DNA from: Streptomyces lilacinus
GTDB lineage: Bacteria > Actinomycetota > Actinomycetes > Streptomycetales > Streptomycetaceae
Reading direction: 5' to 3'
Assembly: GCA_000715685.1 (NCBI GenBank)
Contig: KL569392.1
Span: 13,702-20,915, forward strand
DNA length: 7,214 nucleotides
Every line of letters starts with the position of its first letter. The stretch's first letter is position 1. Below the pieces are notes generated by a model. That model worked only from the letters and a program-made list of their open reading frames with translations, had not been told where the DNA came from and searched no databases. A program made the position numbers and the translations under genes. Below are positions 1 through 5,363 of this stretch, piece after piece.

Positions 1-964
1 CTGCGCCTTCGCCCAGCGGCGCACCGACGCCGACGCGTACACCCTCTCGCTCGCGCAGGTCGCCGACCGCGCCGAGCAGGCGTGGCACGTCGGCGCGGTC
101 GAGGTGTGCATGCAGGGCGGCATCCACCCCGACCTGCCGGGCACGGCCTACTTCGACATCGCCCGGGCGGTGAAGGAGCGGGTGCCGGGCATGCACGTCC
201 ACGCCTTCTCGCCGATGGAGGTCGTCAACGGCGCGACCCGCACCGGGATGTCCGTGCGCGAGTGGCTGACCGCCGCCAAGGAGGCCGGGCTCGACTCCAT
301 CCCGGGCACGGCCGCCGAGATCCTCGACGACGAGGTCCGGTGGGTCCTCACCAAGGGCAAGCTGCCCACCGCCACCTGGGTCGAGGTCGTCACGACCGCG
401 CACGAGCTGGGCATCCGCTCCTCCTCCACGATGATGTACGGGCACGTGGACCAGCCCCGGCACTGGCTGGGCCACTTCCGGCAGCTGACGGCGATCCAGG
501 AGACCGCGCTGGAGAAGGGCGTCGAAGGGTTCACGGAATTCGTCACCCTCCCCTTCATCCACACCAACGCCCCCGTCTACCTCGCCGGCATCGCCCGCCC
601 CGGCCCGACCATGCGGGACAACCGCGCCGTGACCGCCATGGCCCGGCTGCTGCTCCACCCGCACATCCCCAACATCCAGACGAGCTGGGTCAAGCTGGGC
701 ACAGAGGGCGCGGCGGAGATGCTCCGCTCCGGCGCCAACGACCTGGGCGGCACGCTGATGGAGGAGACCATCTCCCGCATGGCCGGCTCCTCCTACGGCT
801 CGTACCGCTCGATCCAGGACCTCGTCGCCATAGCGGAGACCGCCGGCCGGCCGGCACGGCCGCGGACGACGCTGTACGGCGAGGTCTCGACGGAGCGGCA
901 GCAGGCGGCGCTGGCCTCGGACGGGCACCTGCCCGACCTGCTGCCGGTGCTGGGGAACGGCTGA
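1..964 (+). CDS. fbiC: FO synthase, C-terminal (CofH-like) part, 5' truncated
   Basis: C-terminal 320 residues of the bifunctional radical-SAM FO synthase, which makes the deazaflavin chromophore FO of coenzyme F420. The CofH half joins a tyrosine-derived fragment to 5-amino-6-ribitylaminouracil, and the CofG half (outside the window) closes the ring. Reading frame 2 is open from the window edge. The first full codon is a cysteine in [17 protein letters not shown], which fits the last Cys of the CxxxCxxC iron-sulfur motif of the second radical-SAM domain. [14 protein letters not shown] and the later HAFSPMEV and [14 protein letters not shown] stretches are typical of CofH. The gene ends at TGA 962-964 with no frame damage. 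The full protein is usually about 850 residues, so roughly 60% lies upstream. The call is by recognition of family motifs; whether the missing N-terminal half is fused cannot be seen here, but it is the rule in actinobacteria. Confidence 0.95.
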   Translation, partial: CAFAQRRTDADAYTLSLAQVADRAEQAWHVGAVEVCMQGGIHPDLPGTAYFDIARAVKERVPGMHVHAFSPMEVVNGATRTGMSVREWLTAAKEAGLDSIPGTAAEILDDEVRWVLTKGKLPTATWVEVVTTAHELGIRSSSTMMYGHVDQPRHWLGHFRQLTAIQETALEKGVEGFTEFVTLPFIHTNAPVYLAGIARPGPTMRDNRAVTAMARLLLHPHIPNIQTSWVKLGTEGAAEMLRSGANDLGGTLMEETISRMAGSSYGSYRSIQDLVAIAETAGRPARPRTTLYGEVSTERQQAALASDGHLPDLLPVLGNG

Positions 965-978
965 CGGAGGAGATGTTC

Positions 979-1077
979 ATGTCGGGGCCGGCGGACGGCG
1001 CGCCACGGGGCCGCGTTCGCACAAGTGTTGCGGATCTGTCGCCTGGCCCCGACCGCCCGGCGATCGTCCCCGCGTAG
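979..1077 (+). CDS. possible small ORF (32 aa) directly after fbiC
   Basis: An ATG at 979 is preceded by a near-perfect Shine-Dalgarno GGAGGAG (966-972), with 8 bases between GGAGG and the start, only 14 bases after the fbiC stop. The frame reads MSGPADGAPRGRV and so on to TAG at 1075-1077, 32 codons. An in-frame ATG at 973 abuts the Shine-Dalgarno and is too close to use. The peptide has no recognisable domain, no hydrophobic segment and is Pro/Arg/Ala-rich, as random high-GC frames often are. The support is the ribosome-binding site and the spacing, which would give translational coupling with fbiC. It may equally be a chance ORF in the intergenic gap. Its stop codon coincides with the -10-like TAGGGT of the next gene. 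Confidence 0.3.
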   Translation: MSGPADGAPRGRVRTSVADLSPGPDRPAIVPA

Positions 1078-1080
1078 GGT
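1075..1080 (+). promoter_or_regulatory. candidate -10 element for a leaderless or near-leaderless transcript
   Basis: TAGGGT fits the actinobacterial TANNNT -10 pattern and lies 7 bases upstream of the ATG at 1088, the spacing expected if transcription starts at the A of ATG. No good -35 hexamer is visible at 16-19 bp. The alternative reading is that AGGGTG (1076-1081) serves as a poor ribosome-binding site on a longer transcript. Confidence 0.35.
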
Positions 1081-1087
1081 GTCCCGC

Positions 1088-2341
1088 ATGTCTTGGCCCC
1101 AGAACCCACAGCAGCCGCAGCAGCCGGAGCAGCCGCAGAACCCCCCGACGCCGCAGGGCGGTGGCTTCGGGCCGCCGCCCACGTGGGGCCCGGACGGCAC
1201 GGGGCACGCACAGCCCACCATGATTTCCCAGCCGGCCGTTCCGTCGCCCCCGCCGCCCCCGCCGGGGCAGGGCGCCGCCGTGCCCCCGCCGCCGCCCCCG
1301 CCGGGCCCGGCGCCGGTCGGCGGCCCGGCCGCGCCGAACACGGCCTTCCCGCCGCCCGGCGCGCCGGTTCCGCCGCCCGGTGGTCCCGTTCCGCCGCCCG
1401 GTGGTCCCGCCTACGGTGCGAACATGGCGCCGCCCCCGGGCGCGTACCCGCCCCCCGGCGCGCCCCAGGGCATGGCTCCCGGTATGGCCCCCGGCATGGC
1501 CCCGGCCCCCGCGCCGCAGGGCCCCCGCAGGAACAACACGATGCTCGCCGTCATCGGCGGTGCCGTCGCGCTGGCCGTCATCGCCGGCGGCGCGTTCTTC
1601 TTCCTCAACGGCGGTGACGACGAGAAGAAGGCCGACGGCCCCAAGGCCCCCTCGCAGGCGCCCGCCGCCCCCGGCCAGCCGCAGGACAAGCCGGCCCCGG
1701 ACGCGAGCAACTCCGCGAACCCGCCCGGCGGCGCCCAGCCCATGGTCGCCGGGTGGCAGACGCAGGTCCGCGAGGAGCACTTCTTCCAGTACGACGTGCC
1801 GGGCAAGGCCGAGCAGTGGAAGGTCTTCCCGACGGACACGGCGATCTCGTACACCGAGAACGGCCGGCCGGTCGTGGTGATGTCCGGCGCGGCCAACTAC
1901 AAGGAGGGCGGCTGCTCCTCCAAGGCCAACCCCGACTCGGTCGGCGAGGCGGGCCAGGGCCAGCTCGCCACGGTCGGCACCACCGGCGGCGGCAAGGACG
2001 GCGACCTCAAGCAGAACGCCCGCAACTGGGCGGGCAACTGGGGCTTCATGGCGTACGGCGGCAAGGAGCACAAGCCCAAGATCGAGGTCACCGACCAGGC
2101 CTGGAACAAGAACGGCATCGAGGGCTGGACCGCGACCGCCAAGGTCACCGTCACCAACCGGCCGAGCCCCTGCGTGCCGGCCACCGCGATCGTGAAGAGC
2201 ATCGCGCAGAAGATGCCCGACGGCACCTTCCACGGCTGGGTGCTCTACGCCGACCAGGGCGTGCCCGACGCGCTCACCGAGGCCCAGATCGACAAGATCA
2301 TGAGCACGGTGCGGCCGTTGGCGAAGAAGCCGGACGCCTGA
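1088..2341 (+). CDS. proline-rich single-pass membrane protein with extracellular domain, function unknown
   Basis: 417 residues. Residues 1-148 are a Pro/Gly/Gln-rich, low-complexity cytoplasmic region with runs of six to seven prolines and short repeats (VPPPGGP twice, GMAP three times). Residues 152-173 form one transmembrane helix, MLAVIGGAVALAVIAGGAFF and on, preceded by PRRNN, which places the N-terminus inside the cell. An acidic DDEKK stretch and a Pro/Ala linker (about 175-218) lead to a folded outer domain (about 219-410). This contains exactly two cysteines, C276 (GGCSSK) and C362 (SPCVPA), likely a disulfide. The start at MSWPQNPQQP is preferred over an in-frame ATG at 1025, since the 21 residues between are Arg-rich and unlike the rest. 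Such proteins are common and uncharacterised in Streptomyces. The ADP-ribosylglycohydrolase gene starts 41 bases after the stop, so co-transcription is likely. No function is assigned. Confidence 0.85.
   Translation: MSWPQNPQQPQQPEQPQNPPTPQGGGFGPPPTWGPDGTGHAQPTMISQPAVPSPPPPPPGQGAAVPPPPPPPGPAPVGGPAAPNTAFPPPGAPVPPPGGPVPPPGGPAYGANMAPPPGAYPPPGAPQGMAPGMAPGMAPAPAPQGPRRNNTMLAVIGGAVALAVIAGGAFFFLNGGDDEKKADGPKAPSQAPAAPGQPQDKPAPDASNSANPPGGAQPMVAGWQTQVREEHFFQYDVPGKAEQWKVFPTDTAISYTENGRPVVVMSGAANYKEGGCSSKANPDSVGEAGQGQLATVGTTGGGKDGDLKQNARNWAGNWGFMAYGGKEHKPKIEVTDQAWNKNGIEGWTATAKVTVTNRPSPCVPATAIVKSIAQKMPDGTFHGWVLYADQGVPDALTEAQIDKIMSTVRPLAKKPDA
1367..1408 (+). repeat. 21-bp tandem repeat, two exact copies, within the membrane protein gene
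   Basis: Copies at 1367-1387 and 1388-1408 are identical and each encodes VPPPGGP. This is an in-frame coding repeat prone to slippage, so copy number may differ between strains. Confidence 0.9.
1469..1504 (+). repeat. 12-bp coding repeat, three copies (GMAP)3
   Basis: Three near-identical 12-base units of the type GGCATGGCTCCC encode GMAPGMAPGMAP just before the transmembrane helix of the membrane protein. Confidence 0.85.
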
Positions 2342-2348
2342 CCGACCA

Positions 2349-2387
2349 GGGGGGACGGGACAGTGACTGGGGGGACCGAAGAGTGAC
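2349..2387 (+). repeat. tandem duplication of a ribosome-binding-site plus GTG unit
   Basis: Bases 2349-2367 and 2369-2387 match at 16 of 19 positions. Each copy holds GGGGGGAC followed 8 bases after the G run by GTG (2363 and 2383). The second GTG starts the ADP-ribosylglycohydrolase. The first opens a 7-codon frame (VTGGTEE) whose TGA at 2384-2386 overlaps that start as GTGA. The repeat period is 20 bp, so the two starts are out of frame. Confidence 0.75.
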
Positions 2388-3510
2388 GACAACAGCGGGG
2401 GCGGGGACGACGAGCCCGCGCGGCCGGGCCGAACTGCAGGACTTCCGCGCCCGGGTGCGCGGCTGCCTGCTGGGCGGCGCGATCGGGGACGCGCTGGGCG
2501 CGGGGATCGAGTTCGACTCCCTCGACGAGATCCGCGCCGCCCACGGCCCGCAGGGGGTGACCGACTACGTGCCGGCCTACGGGCGGCGCGGGGCGGTCAC
2601 CGACGACACCCAGATGACGCTGTTCACGGCGGAAGGGCTCGTCCGGGCCCACGTGCGCCGCGACACCGGCGCCTGGCACCCGCCCACCGACGTCCACCGT
2701 GCGCACCTGCGCTGGGCCGCCACCCAGCGGGGCTGGGGGCCGGACGAGCGGGTGAGCGACGCCGGCTGGCTGGCCGGCGAGGAGTGGCTGTACGCGCGGC
2801 GCGCGCCCGGCAACGCCTGCCTGTCCGGCCTCGCCGACCCCCGCATGGGCACCCCCGGTGCGCCCAGGAACCCCGACTCCAAGGGCTGCGGCGCGGTCAT
2901 GCGCTCCGCCCCCTTCGGGCTGCTGGTGGACTGGGACCCCGCGCACGTCTTCCAGCTCGCGGACGAGTGCGCCGCCCAGACCCACGGCCACCCCTCGGGC
3001 CGGCTCGCGGCCGGCGCCTTCGCGGTCGTCGTGCAGGGCGCCGTGCGCGGCGAGGGGCTGGAGACCGCCACCGCGCGGGCCCTCGACCTGCTGGCGGCCC
3101 GGCCGGGCCACGAGGAGACGTCGCGCGCGCTGCGACAGGCCCTGTCCCTCGTCCGCCAGGGCCTGCCGTCCCCCGAGCGCGTCCAGTCGCTGGGCGCGGG
3201 GTGGGTGGCGGAGGAGGCCCTGGCGATCGGGCTGTACTGCGCGCTCGTCGCCGAGGACGTACGCCACGGGCTGCTGCTCGCGGTCAACCACAGCGGCGAC
3301 TCCGACTCGACCGGCTCCCTCTGCGGCAACCTCCTGGGCGCCCTGCACGGCGAGACGGCGCTGCCGCCGGGCTGGGTGGCCGAGCTGGAGGGGCGGGCGA
3401 CGATCCTCGAGCTCGCCGACGACTTCGCCATGGAGCTGACGCAGGGGCCCGCCCTGCACGGGCCGAACGGCGCGTCGGCCGCCTGGCTGGCGCGGTACCC
3501 GCGGTCGTAG
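2383..3510 (+). CDS. ADP-ribosylglycohydrolase family protein
   Basis: 375 residues, normal for a single-domain member of the DraG/ARH family, which removes ADP-ribose from proteins or small molecules with a two-metal (Mg or Mn) centre in the cytoplasm. Visible motifs in order: GCLLGGAIGDALGAGIE (27-43) with the family GDxxG; GAVTDDTQMTLF (70-81), with T73, D74 and D75 as metal ligands; KGCGAVMRSAPFGLL in the middle; and NHSGDSDSTGSLCGNLLGA (302-320), with D306, D308 and T310 completing the metal site. All key residues are intact, so the enzyme should be active. The GTG start is chosen because a G-rich ribosome-binding site lies 8 bases upstream; homology begins near residue 21, so no nearer start fits. 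It probably shares a transcript with the upstream membrane protein gene. No ADP-ribosyltransferase partner is visible, so the substrate is unknown. Confidence 0.93.
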   Translation: MTTTAGAGTTSPRGRAELQDFRARVRGCLLGGAIGDALGAGIEFDSLDEIRAAHGPQGVTDYVPAYGRRGAVTDDTQMTLFTAEGLVRAHVRRDTGAWHPPTDVHRAHLRWAATQRGWGPDERVSDAGWLAGEEWLYARRAPGNACLSGLADPRMGTPGAPRNPDSKGCGAVMRSAPFGLLVDWDPAHVFQLADECAAQTHGHPSGRLAAGAFAVVVQGAVRGEGLETATARALDLLAARPGHEETSRALRQALSLVRQGLPSPERVQSLGAGWVAEEALAIGLYCALVAEDVRHGLLLAVNHSGDSDSTGSLCGNLLGALHGETALPPGWVAELEGRATILELADDFAMELTQGPALHGPNGASAAWLARYPRS

Positions 3511-3542
3511 GGGCCGGCCACGTCGCAGGGGCCGCCACGTCG
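3510..3542 (+). repeat. short imperfect tandem duplication after the ADP-ribosylglycohydrolase stop
   Basis: GGGGCCGGCCACGTCG (3510-3525) and GGGGCCGCCACGTCG (3528-3542) differ only by one missing base. It begins at the last base of the stop codon. Probably a slippage product with no evident role. Confidence 0.6.
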
Positions 3543-3585
3543 TCGAGCCCGTCGGCGCGGCCGAAAGGGTTCTGCAGCGGGCATG

Positions 3586-3634
3586 ACGGAGCCCTCTCGG
3601 CCGGGACGGCGCTCACCAGGCGAGAGGGCTCTGT
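3586..3634. terminator. strong hairpin terminator between convergent genes
   Basis: ACGGAGCCCTCTCG (3586-3599) pairs with CGAGAGGGCTCTGT (3621-3634): a 14-bp stem with one G-U pair around a 21-base loop, 11 bp of it perfect. It lies 75 bases after the ADP-ribosylglycohydrolase stop and 93 bases after the end of the minus-strand DUF397 gene. There is no long T tract on either side, as is usual in Streptomyces. It is symmetric enough to stop transcription from both directions. Confidence 0.8.
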
Positions 3635-3646
3635 GTCTGTGCGGAA

Positions 3647-3656
3647 GTATCGATAC
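3647..3656. other. 10-bp perfect palindrome GTATCGATAC
   Basis: An isolated A/T-rich palindrome in the convergent intergenic gap between the hairpin terminator and the 11-bp repeats. It could be a protein-binding site; there is no further support. Confidence 0.25.
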
Positions 3657-3686
3657 GGCGGTGCTAGTCGCTGTGCCGGGCGATCC

Positions 3687-3730
3687 GCAGTCAATCAGCG
3701 GTCAATCAGCGGTCAGTCCGCGGTCAATCA
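3687..3730. repeat. four 11-bp direct repeats overlapping the end of the DUF397 gene; PhoP-box-like
   Basis: Consecutive units at 3687-3697, 3698-3708, 3709-3719 and 3720-3730 have consensus GCGGTCAATCA. Two copies (the second and fourth) are exact, one differs at one base and one at two. The last unit supplies the TGA stop of the minus-strand DUF397 gene (TCA at 3728-3730 on the + strand). Shifted by two bases, the units read GGTCAATCAGC, close to the 11-nt direct-repeat units (core G-K-T-C-A) bound by the phosphate regulator PhoP in Streptomyces. The repeat is seen directly; PhoP binding is inference. Confidence 0.8.
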
Positions 3731-3931
3731 GAAGGAACGCGCGCCGTCGTTGACGGTCGTCACGAACGCGGACCAGGACTCCGTGGAGAAGGAGAGGGCC
3801 GGGCCCTGCGGGTCCTTGGAGTCACGGACCGCGATGGACCGTACGAGCGGGGAGGCGACCTCCACGCAGTCGCCGTTGGCCAGCGAGTAGGAGGACTTCC
3901 GCCACGTGGTCTTTCCCTGCTGAATCGCCAT
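3728..3931 (-). CDS. DUF397 family small protein (partner of Xre regulator)
   Basis: 67 residues, typical for the family. It begins [16 protein letters not shown] and carries the hallmark W-R-K-S-S-Y-S, the GDCVEVA stretch, [14 protein letters not shown] and a final SWSAFV segment, which together define DUF397. The ATG at 3931-3929 has a good ribosome-binding site (GGAG, 8 bases upstream on the minus strand). DUF397 proteins are small partners of adjacent Xre/DUF5753 regulators in actinobacteria. Characterised Streptomyces pairs (the WhiJ type and other Xre/DUF397 pairs) affect sporulation and antibiotic output, and the small protein is thought to modulate the DNA-binding partner. Here it follows the regulator gene on the same strand after a 231-base gap, long enough for its own promoter. 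The stop codon falls inside the 11-bp repeat array. The family call is firm; the regulatory role is by analogy. Confidence 0.93.
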   Translation of the reverse strand: MAIQQGKTTWRKSSYSLANGDCVEVASPLVRSIAVRDSKDPQGPALSFSTESWSAFVTTVNDGARSF

Positions 3932-4030
3932 TGCTTGCTCCGATGCCTGTGAGTGCTGCCGGGAACGGTCCGGGATACGGCCGAGAACTGTCTGGTCGGA
4001 TCAGAACACCGGCTTCCCGAGGTCCACGAC

Positions 4031-4057
4031 GTTACGCGCCAACATCACGTGGCGAAC
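4031..4057. promoter_or_regulatory. weak inverted repeat upstream of the DUF397 gene
   Basis: GTTACGCGCCA (4031-4041) and TGGCGAAC (4050-4057) form an imperfect inverted repeat around a CACGTG (4046-4051). On the minus strand TAACGT (4033-4028) resembles a -10 element, with no convincing -35. A possible control site for the DUF397 gene, about 100 bases from its start. Weak evidence. Confidence 0.2.
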
Positions 4058-4091
4058 GGGTGCTTCACTCGACCGGATGGCAATTCCCTTT

Positions 4092-4113
4092 ACCCCTTCC
4101 TCGGGGAGGGGGT
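4092..4113. terminator. hairpin between the Xre and DUF397 genes
   Basis: ACCCCTTCC (4092-4100) pairs with GGGAGGGGT-type bases at 4105-4113: a 9-bp stem, one G-U pair, 4-base loop. It lies about 50 bases past the end of the Xre gene on the minus strand. It may terminate or attenuate the Xre transcript and so uncouple the DUF397 gene. There is no U tract. Confidence 0.45.
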
Positions 4114-4162
4114 GAGGTGTACCGTTCCGCCTCCACCGGCCGCCTGGGCCAACCGGCCGGCC

Positions 4163-5056
4163 TCAACCGTCGCCGTCCACCGCCCAGTCCTCGGCGACCT
4201 GCAGCATGAAGCGCCGCGAGTCCTCGGCGTTGAGGGCCTGCATCCGCAAATGCTCGTACATCACGCTGTACGCCTGGACGTCGTTCGGCTTCTCGAGATA
4301 GAGATCGCTGGTGATTCCCTCGAGATAGACCGTGCTCGCGTCCTGCGGGTCGTGGAATTCGAGGATGGAGAACTTCCCGTACATCCCCGGATGCGCGCCC
4401 ACCGAATACGGCAGCACCTGTACGGTGATGTGCGGTTGCATGCTGAACTCGACGAGATGCTCCATCTGTTCGCGCATGATGGAATTGCTGCCCACGATCC
4501 TGCGCAACGCGGACTCGTCGATGACCGCCCACAGCCGCAGCGGGTTCTCCGGATCGGTGATCCGCTCCTGGCGCCGCATCCGCACCTGGACGCGCCGCTC
4601 CACGTCCGCCGTCGTCGCCTCCGGCCACGAGCCCTCGGTCACGGCACTGGCGTAGTTCGGCGTCTGGAGCAGGCCGGGCACGAGCGAGGCCTCGTACACC
4701 CGCAACGACGCCGCGTCGGTCTCGAGTCCGATGTACACGCTGTAGGGAATGTCGCCGAAGGCGTGCCACCAGCCCTGCTGGCGCGACTCCTTCGCCATCT
4801 GCATCAGCGAATCGACGATGCGGTGGTCCTCGACCCCGTACACGCCGCACAGATCGCGGACATCGCGCTGGCTGATGCTGCGGCGGCCGTTCTCCAAGCG
4901 GCTGATCTTCGACTGCGAGACCAGCAGCCGCTCGGCCACCTCCTCGGCGGTCATGCCCTTGAGCTCACGGAGCTTGCGCAGCTCCTGCCCCAATCGGCGC
5001 CGCCTTACGGTGGGGTTGACACTGGACGCCACGGGACGCACCTCCGGCTCCGTCAT
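4163..5056 (-). CDS. Xre-family transcriptional regulator with DUF5753 domain
   Basis: 297 residues. A helix-turn-helix of the Xre/Cro type spans about residues 22-76 (LGQELRKLRELKGMTAEEVA, then SQSKISRLENGRRSIS, the recognition-helix region). From about 110 to the end is the DUF5753 domain, including YEASLVPGLLQTPNYA, an RRxxRQERI-type segment and EFHDP. This two-domain build with a neighbouring DUF397 gene is the hallmark of the WhiJ-like regulators of Streptomyces, which usually act as repressors of developmental or secondary-metabolite genes. The ATG at 5056-5054 is chosen because AGGAG sits 9 bases upstream on the minus strand. An in-frame extension to 5194 would add an Arg/Ala-rich stretch with no homology. 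The next gene upstream on the strand, GPP34, ends about 307 bases away, so the Xre gene likely has its own promoter. Targets are unknown from sequence. Confidence 0.93.
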   Translation of the reverse strand: MTEPEVRPVASSVNPTVRRRRLGQELRKLRELKGMTAEEVAERLLVSQSKISRLENGRRSISQRDVRDLCGVYGVEDHRIVDSLMQMAKESRQQGWWHAFGDIPYSVYIGLETDAASLRVYEASLVPGLLQTPNYASAVTEGSWPEATTADVERRVQVRMRRQERITDPENPLRLWAVIDESALRRIVGSNSIMREQMEHLVEFSMQPHITVQVLPYSVGAHPGMYGKFSILEFHDPQDASTVYLEGITSDLYLEKPNDVQAYSVMYEHLRMQALNAEDSRRFMLQVAEDWAVDGDG

Positions 5057-5163
5057 GCTGCTGTCTCCTGCTCCGCAGCCTGCCACCACTGGCCGGGGCG
5101 GCGCTGGAAAATGCTTACACCGAGCCCGTGCGATGCGGCCGGCGCGCGACTGCAAGTGACGTA

Positions 5164-5187
5164 GGCGCGCATGCGCTTGGGCGCGCC
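5164..5187. terminator. GC-rich hairpin (second of a tandem pair after GPP34)
   Basis: GGCGCGC (5164-5170) and GCGCGCC (5181-5187) form a perfect 7-bp stem with a 10-base loop. A nested palindrome GCGCATGCGC lies at 5167-5176. On the minus strand it comes after the larger stem-loop at 5203-5262 and before the Xre gene, so a back-up terminator for GPP34 is the simplest role; an operator is also possible. Confidence 0.4.
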
Positions 5188-5202
5188 GGGGCATACCGAC
5201 GC

Positions 5203-5262
5203 GCGCGCGGGGCGGTGGACCGTACCGCCGTCCGGGACGGTCCGGCCCGCCACCCCGCGCGC
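5203..5262. terminator. large two-tier stem-loop downstream of the GPP34 gene
   Basis: An outer perfect 10-bp stem GCGCGCGGGG (5203-5212) / CCCCGCGCGC (5253-5262) encloses a 7-bp stem GGACCGT (5217-5223) / ACGGTCC (5237-5243). It lies about 100 bases past the GPP34 stop on the minus strand, so it is probably the end of that transcript. No U tract. Confidence 0.55.
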
Positions 5263-5270
5263 TGCGGCGG

Positions 5271-5340
5271 TGCGGTTGGTGCTGGGTGTTCCGTATCGAT
5301 GGGTCGGTGTTTCCGGTGGGTTGGGTGTCGGCGGTCAGTG
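5271..5340 (-). promoter_or_regulatory. C-rich, G-poor 3' region of the GPP34 transcript (rut-like)
   Basis: By hand count the + strand over these 70 bases has 33 G, 23 T, 11 C and 3 A. The minus-strand RNA would be about 47% C, 33% A and 16% G, a clear C-over-G bubble just after the GPP34 stop, of the kind Rho loads on. It precedes the stem-loop at 5203-5262. Confidence 0.4.
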
Positions 5341-5363
5341 CCGCCGGGGGTTGCTGAACCGTT

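Larger units (their letters stand above)
5057..5363. other. 307-base intergenic region: Xre gene promoter region and GPP34 3' region
   Basis: No credible gene. Frames open across it on the + strand are Arg/Pro-rich with no ribosome-binding site. The part next to the Xre gene (5057-5163) must hold its promoter, but no convincing -35/-10 pair is visible; TAAGCA on the minus strand near 5115 is the only A/T-rich spot. The middle (5164-5262) holds two GC-rich stem-loops. The part next to the GPP34 stop (5271-5340) is strongly G/T-biased on the + strand. Stem-loops and bias are listed separately. Confidence 0.6.

Noticed and set aside
977..2392. Long minus-strand open frame (about 470 codons) opposite the membrane protein gene
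   Set aside because: Shadow of GC-biased codons; Arg/Gly-rich translation with no domain, while the + strand frame has a clear membrane helix and folded domain.
2245..3584. Two long minus-strand frames opposite the ADP-ribosylglycohydrolase
   Set aside because: The + strand carries all metal-binding motifs of the family; the minus frames show no family signature.
3687..3730. CRISPR-like reading of the repeats
   Set aside because: Units of 11 bp directly abut one another without spacers; no cas genes are present.
3953..5164. + strand open frame of about 400 codons across the Xre gene
   Set aside because: Antisense shadow: the minus strand has the helix-turn-helix and DUF5753 sequence with a proper ribosome-binding site.
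5057..5194. N-terminal extension of the Xre regulator by 46 residues
   Set aside because: The extension is Arg/Ala-rich without homology, whereas AGGAG is well placed for the start at 5056.
5293..5300. GTATCGAT shared with the palindrome at 3647-3656
   Set aside because: Only 8 bases match and the second copy is not palindromic beyond ATCGAT; chance sharing is likely.
5271..5340. G-quadruplex in the G/T-rich + strand stretch
   Set aside because: G runs are mostly two to three bases with irregular loops; the C-rich RNA on the transcribed strand is a better explanation.
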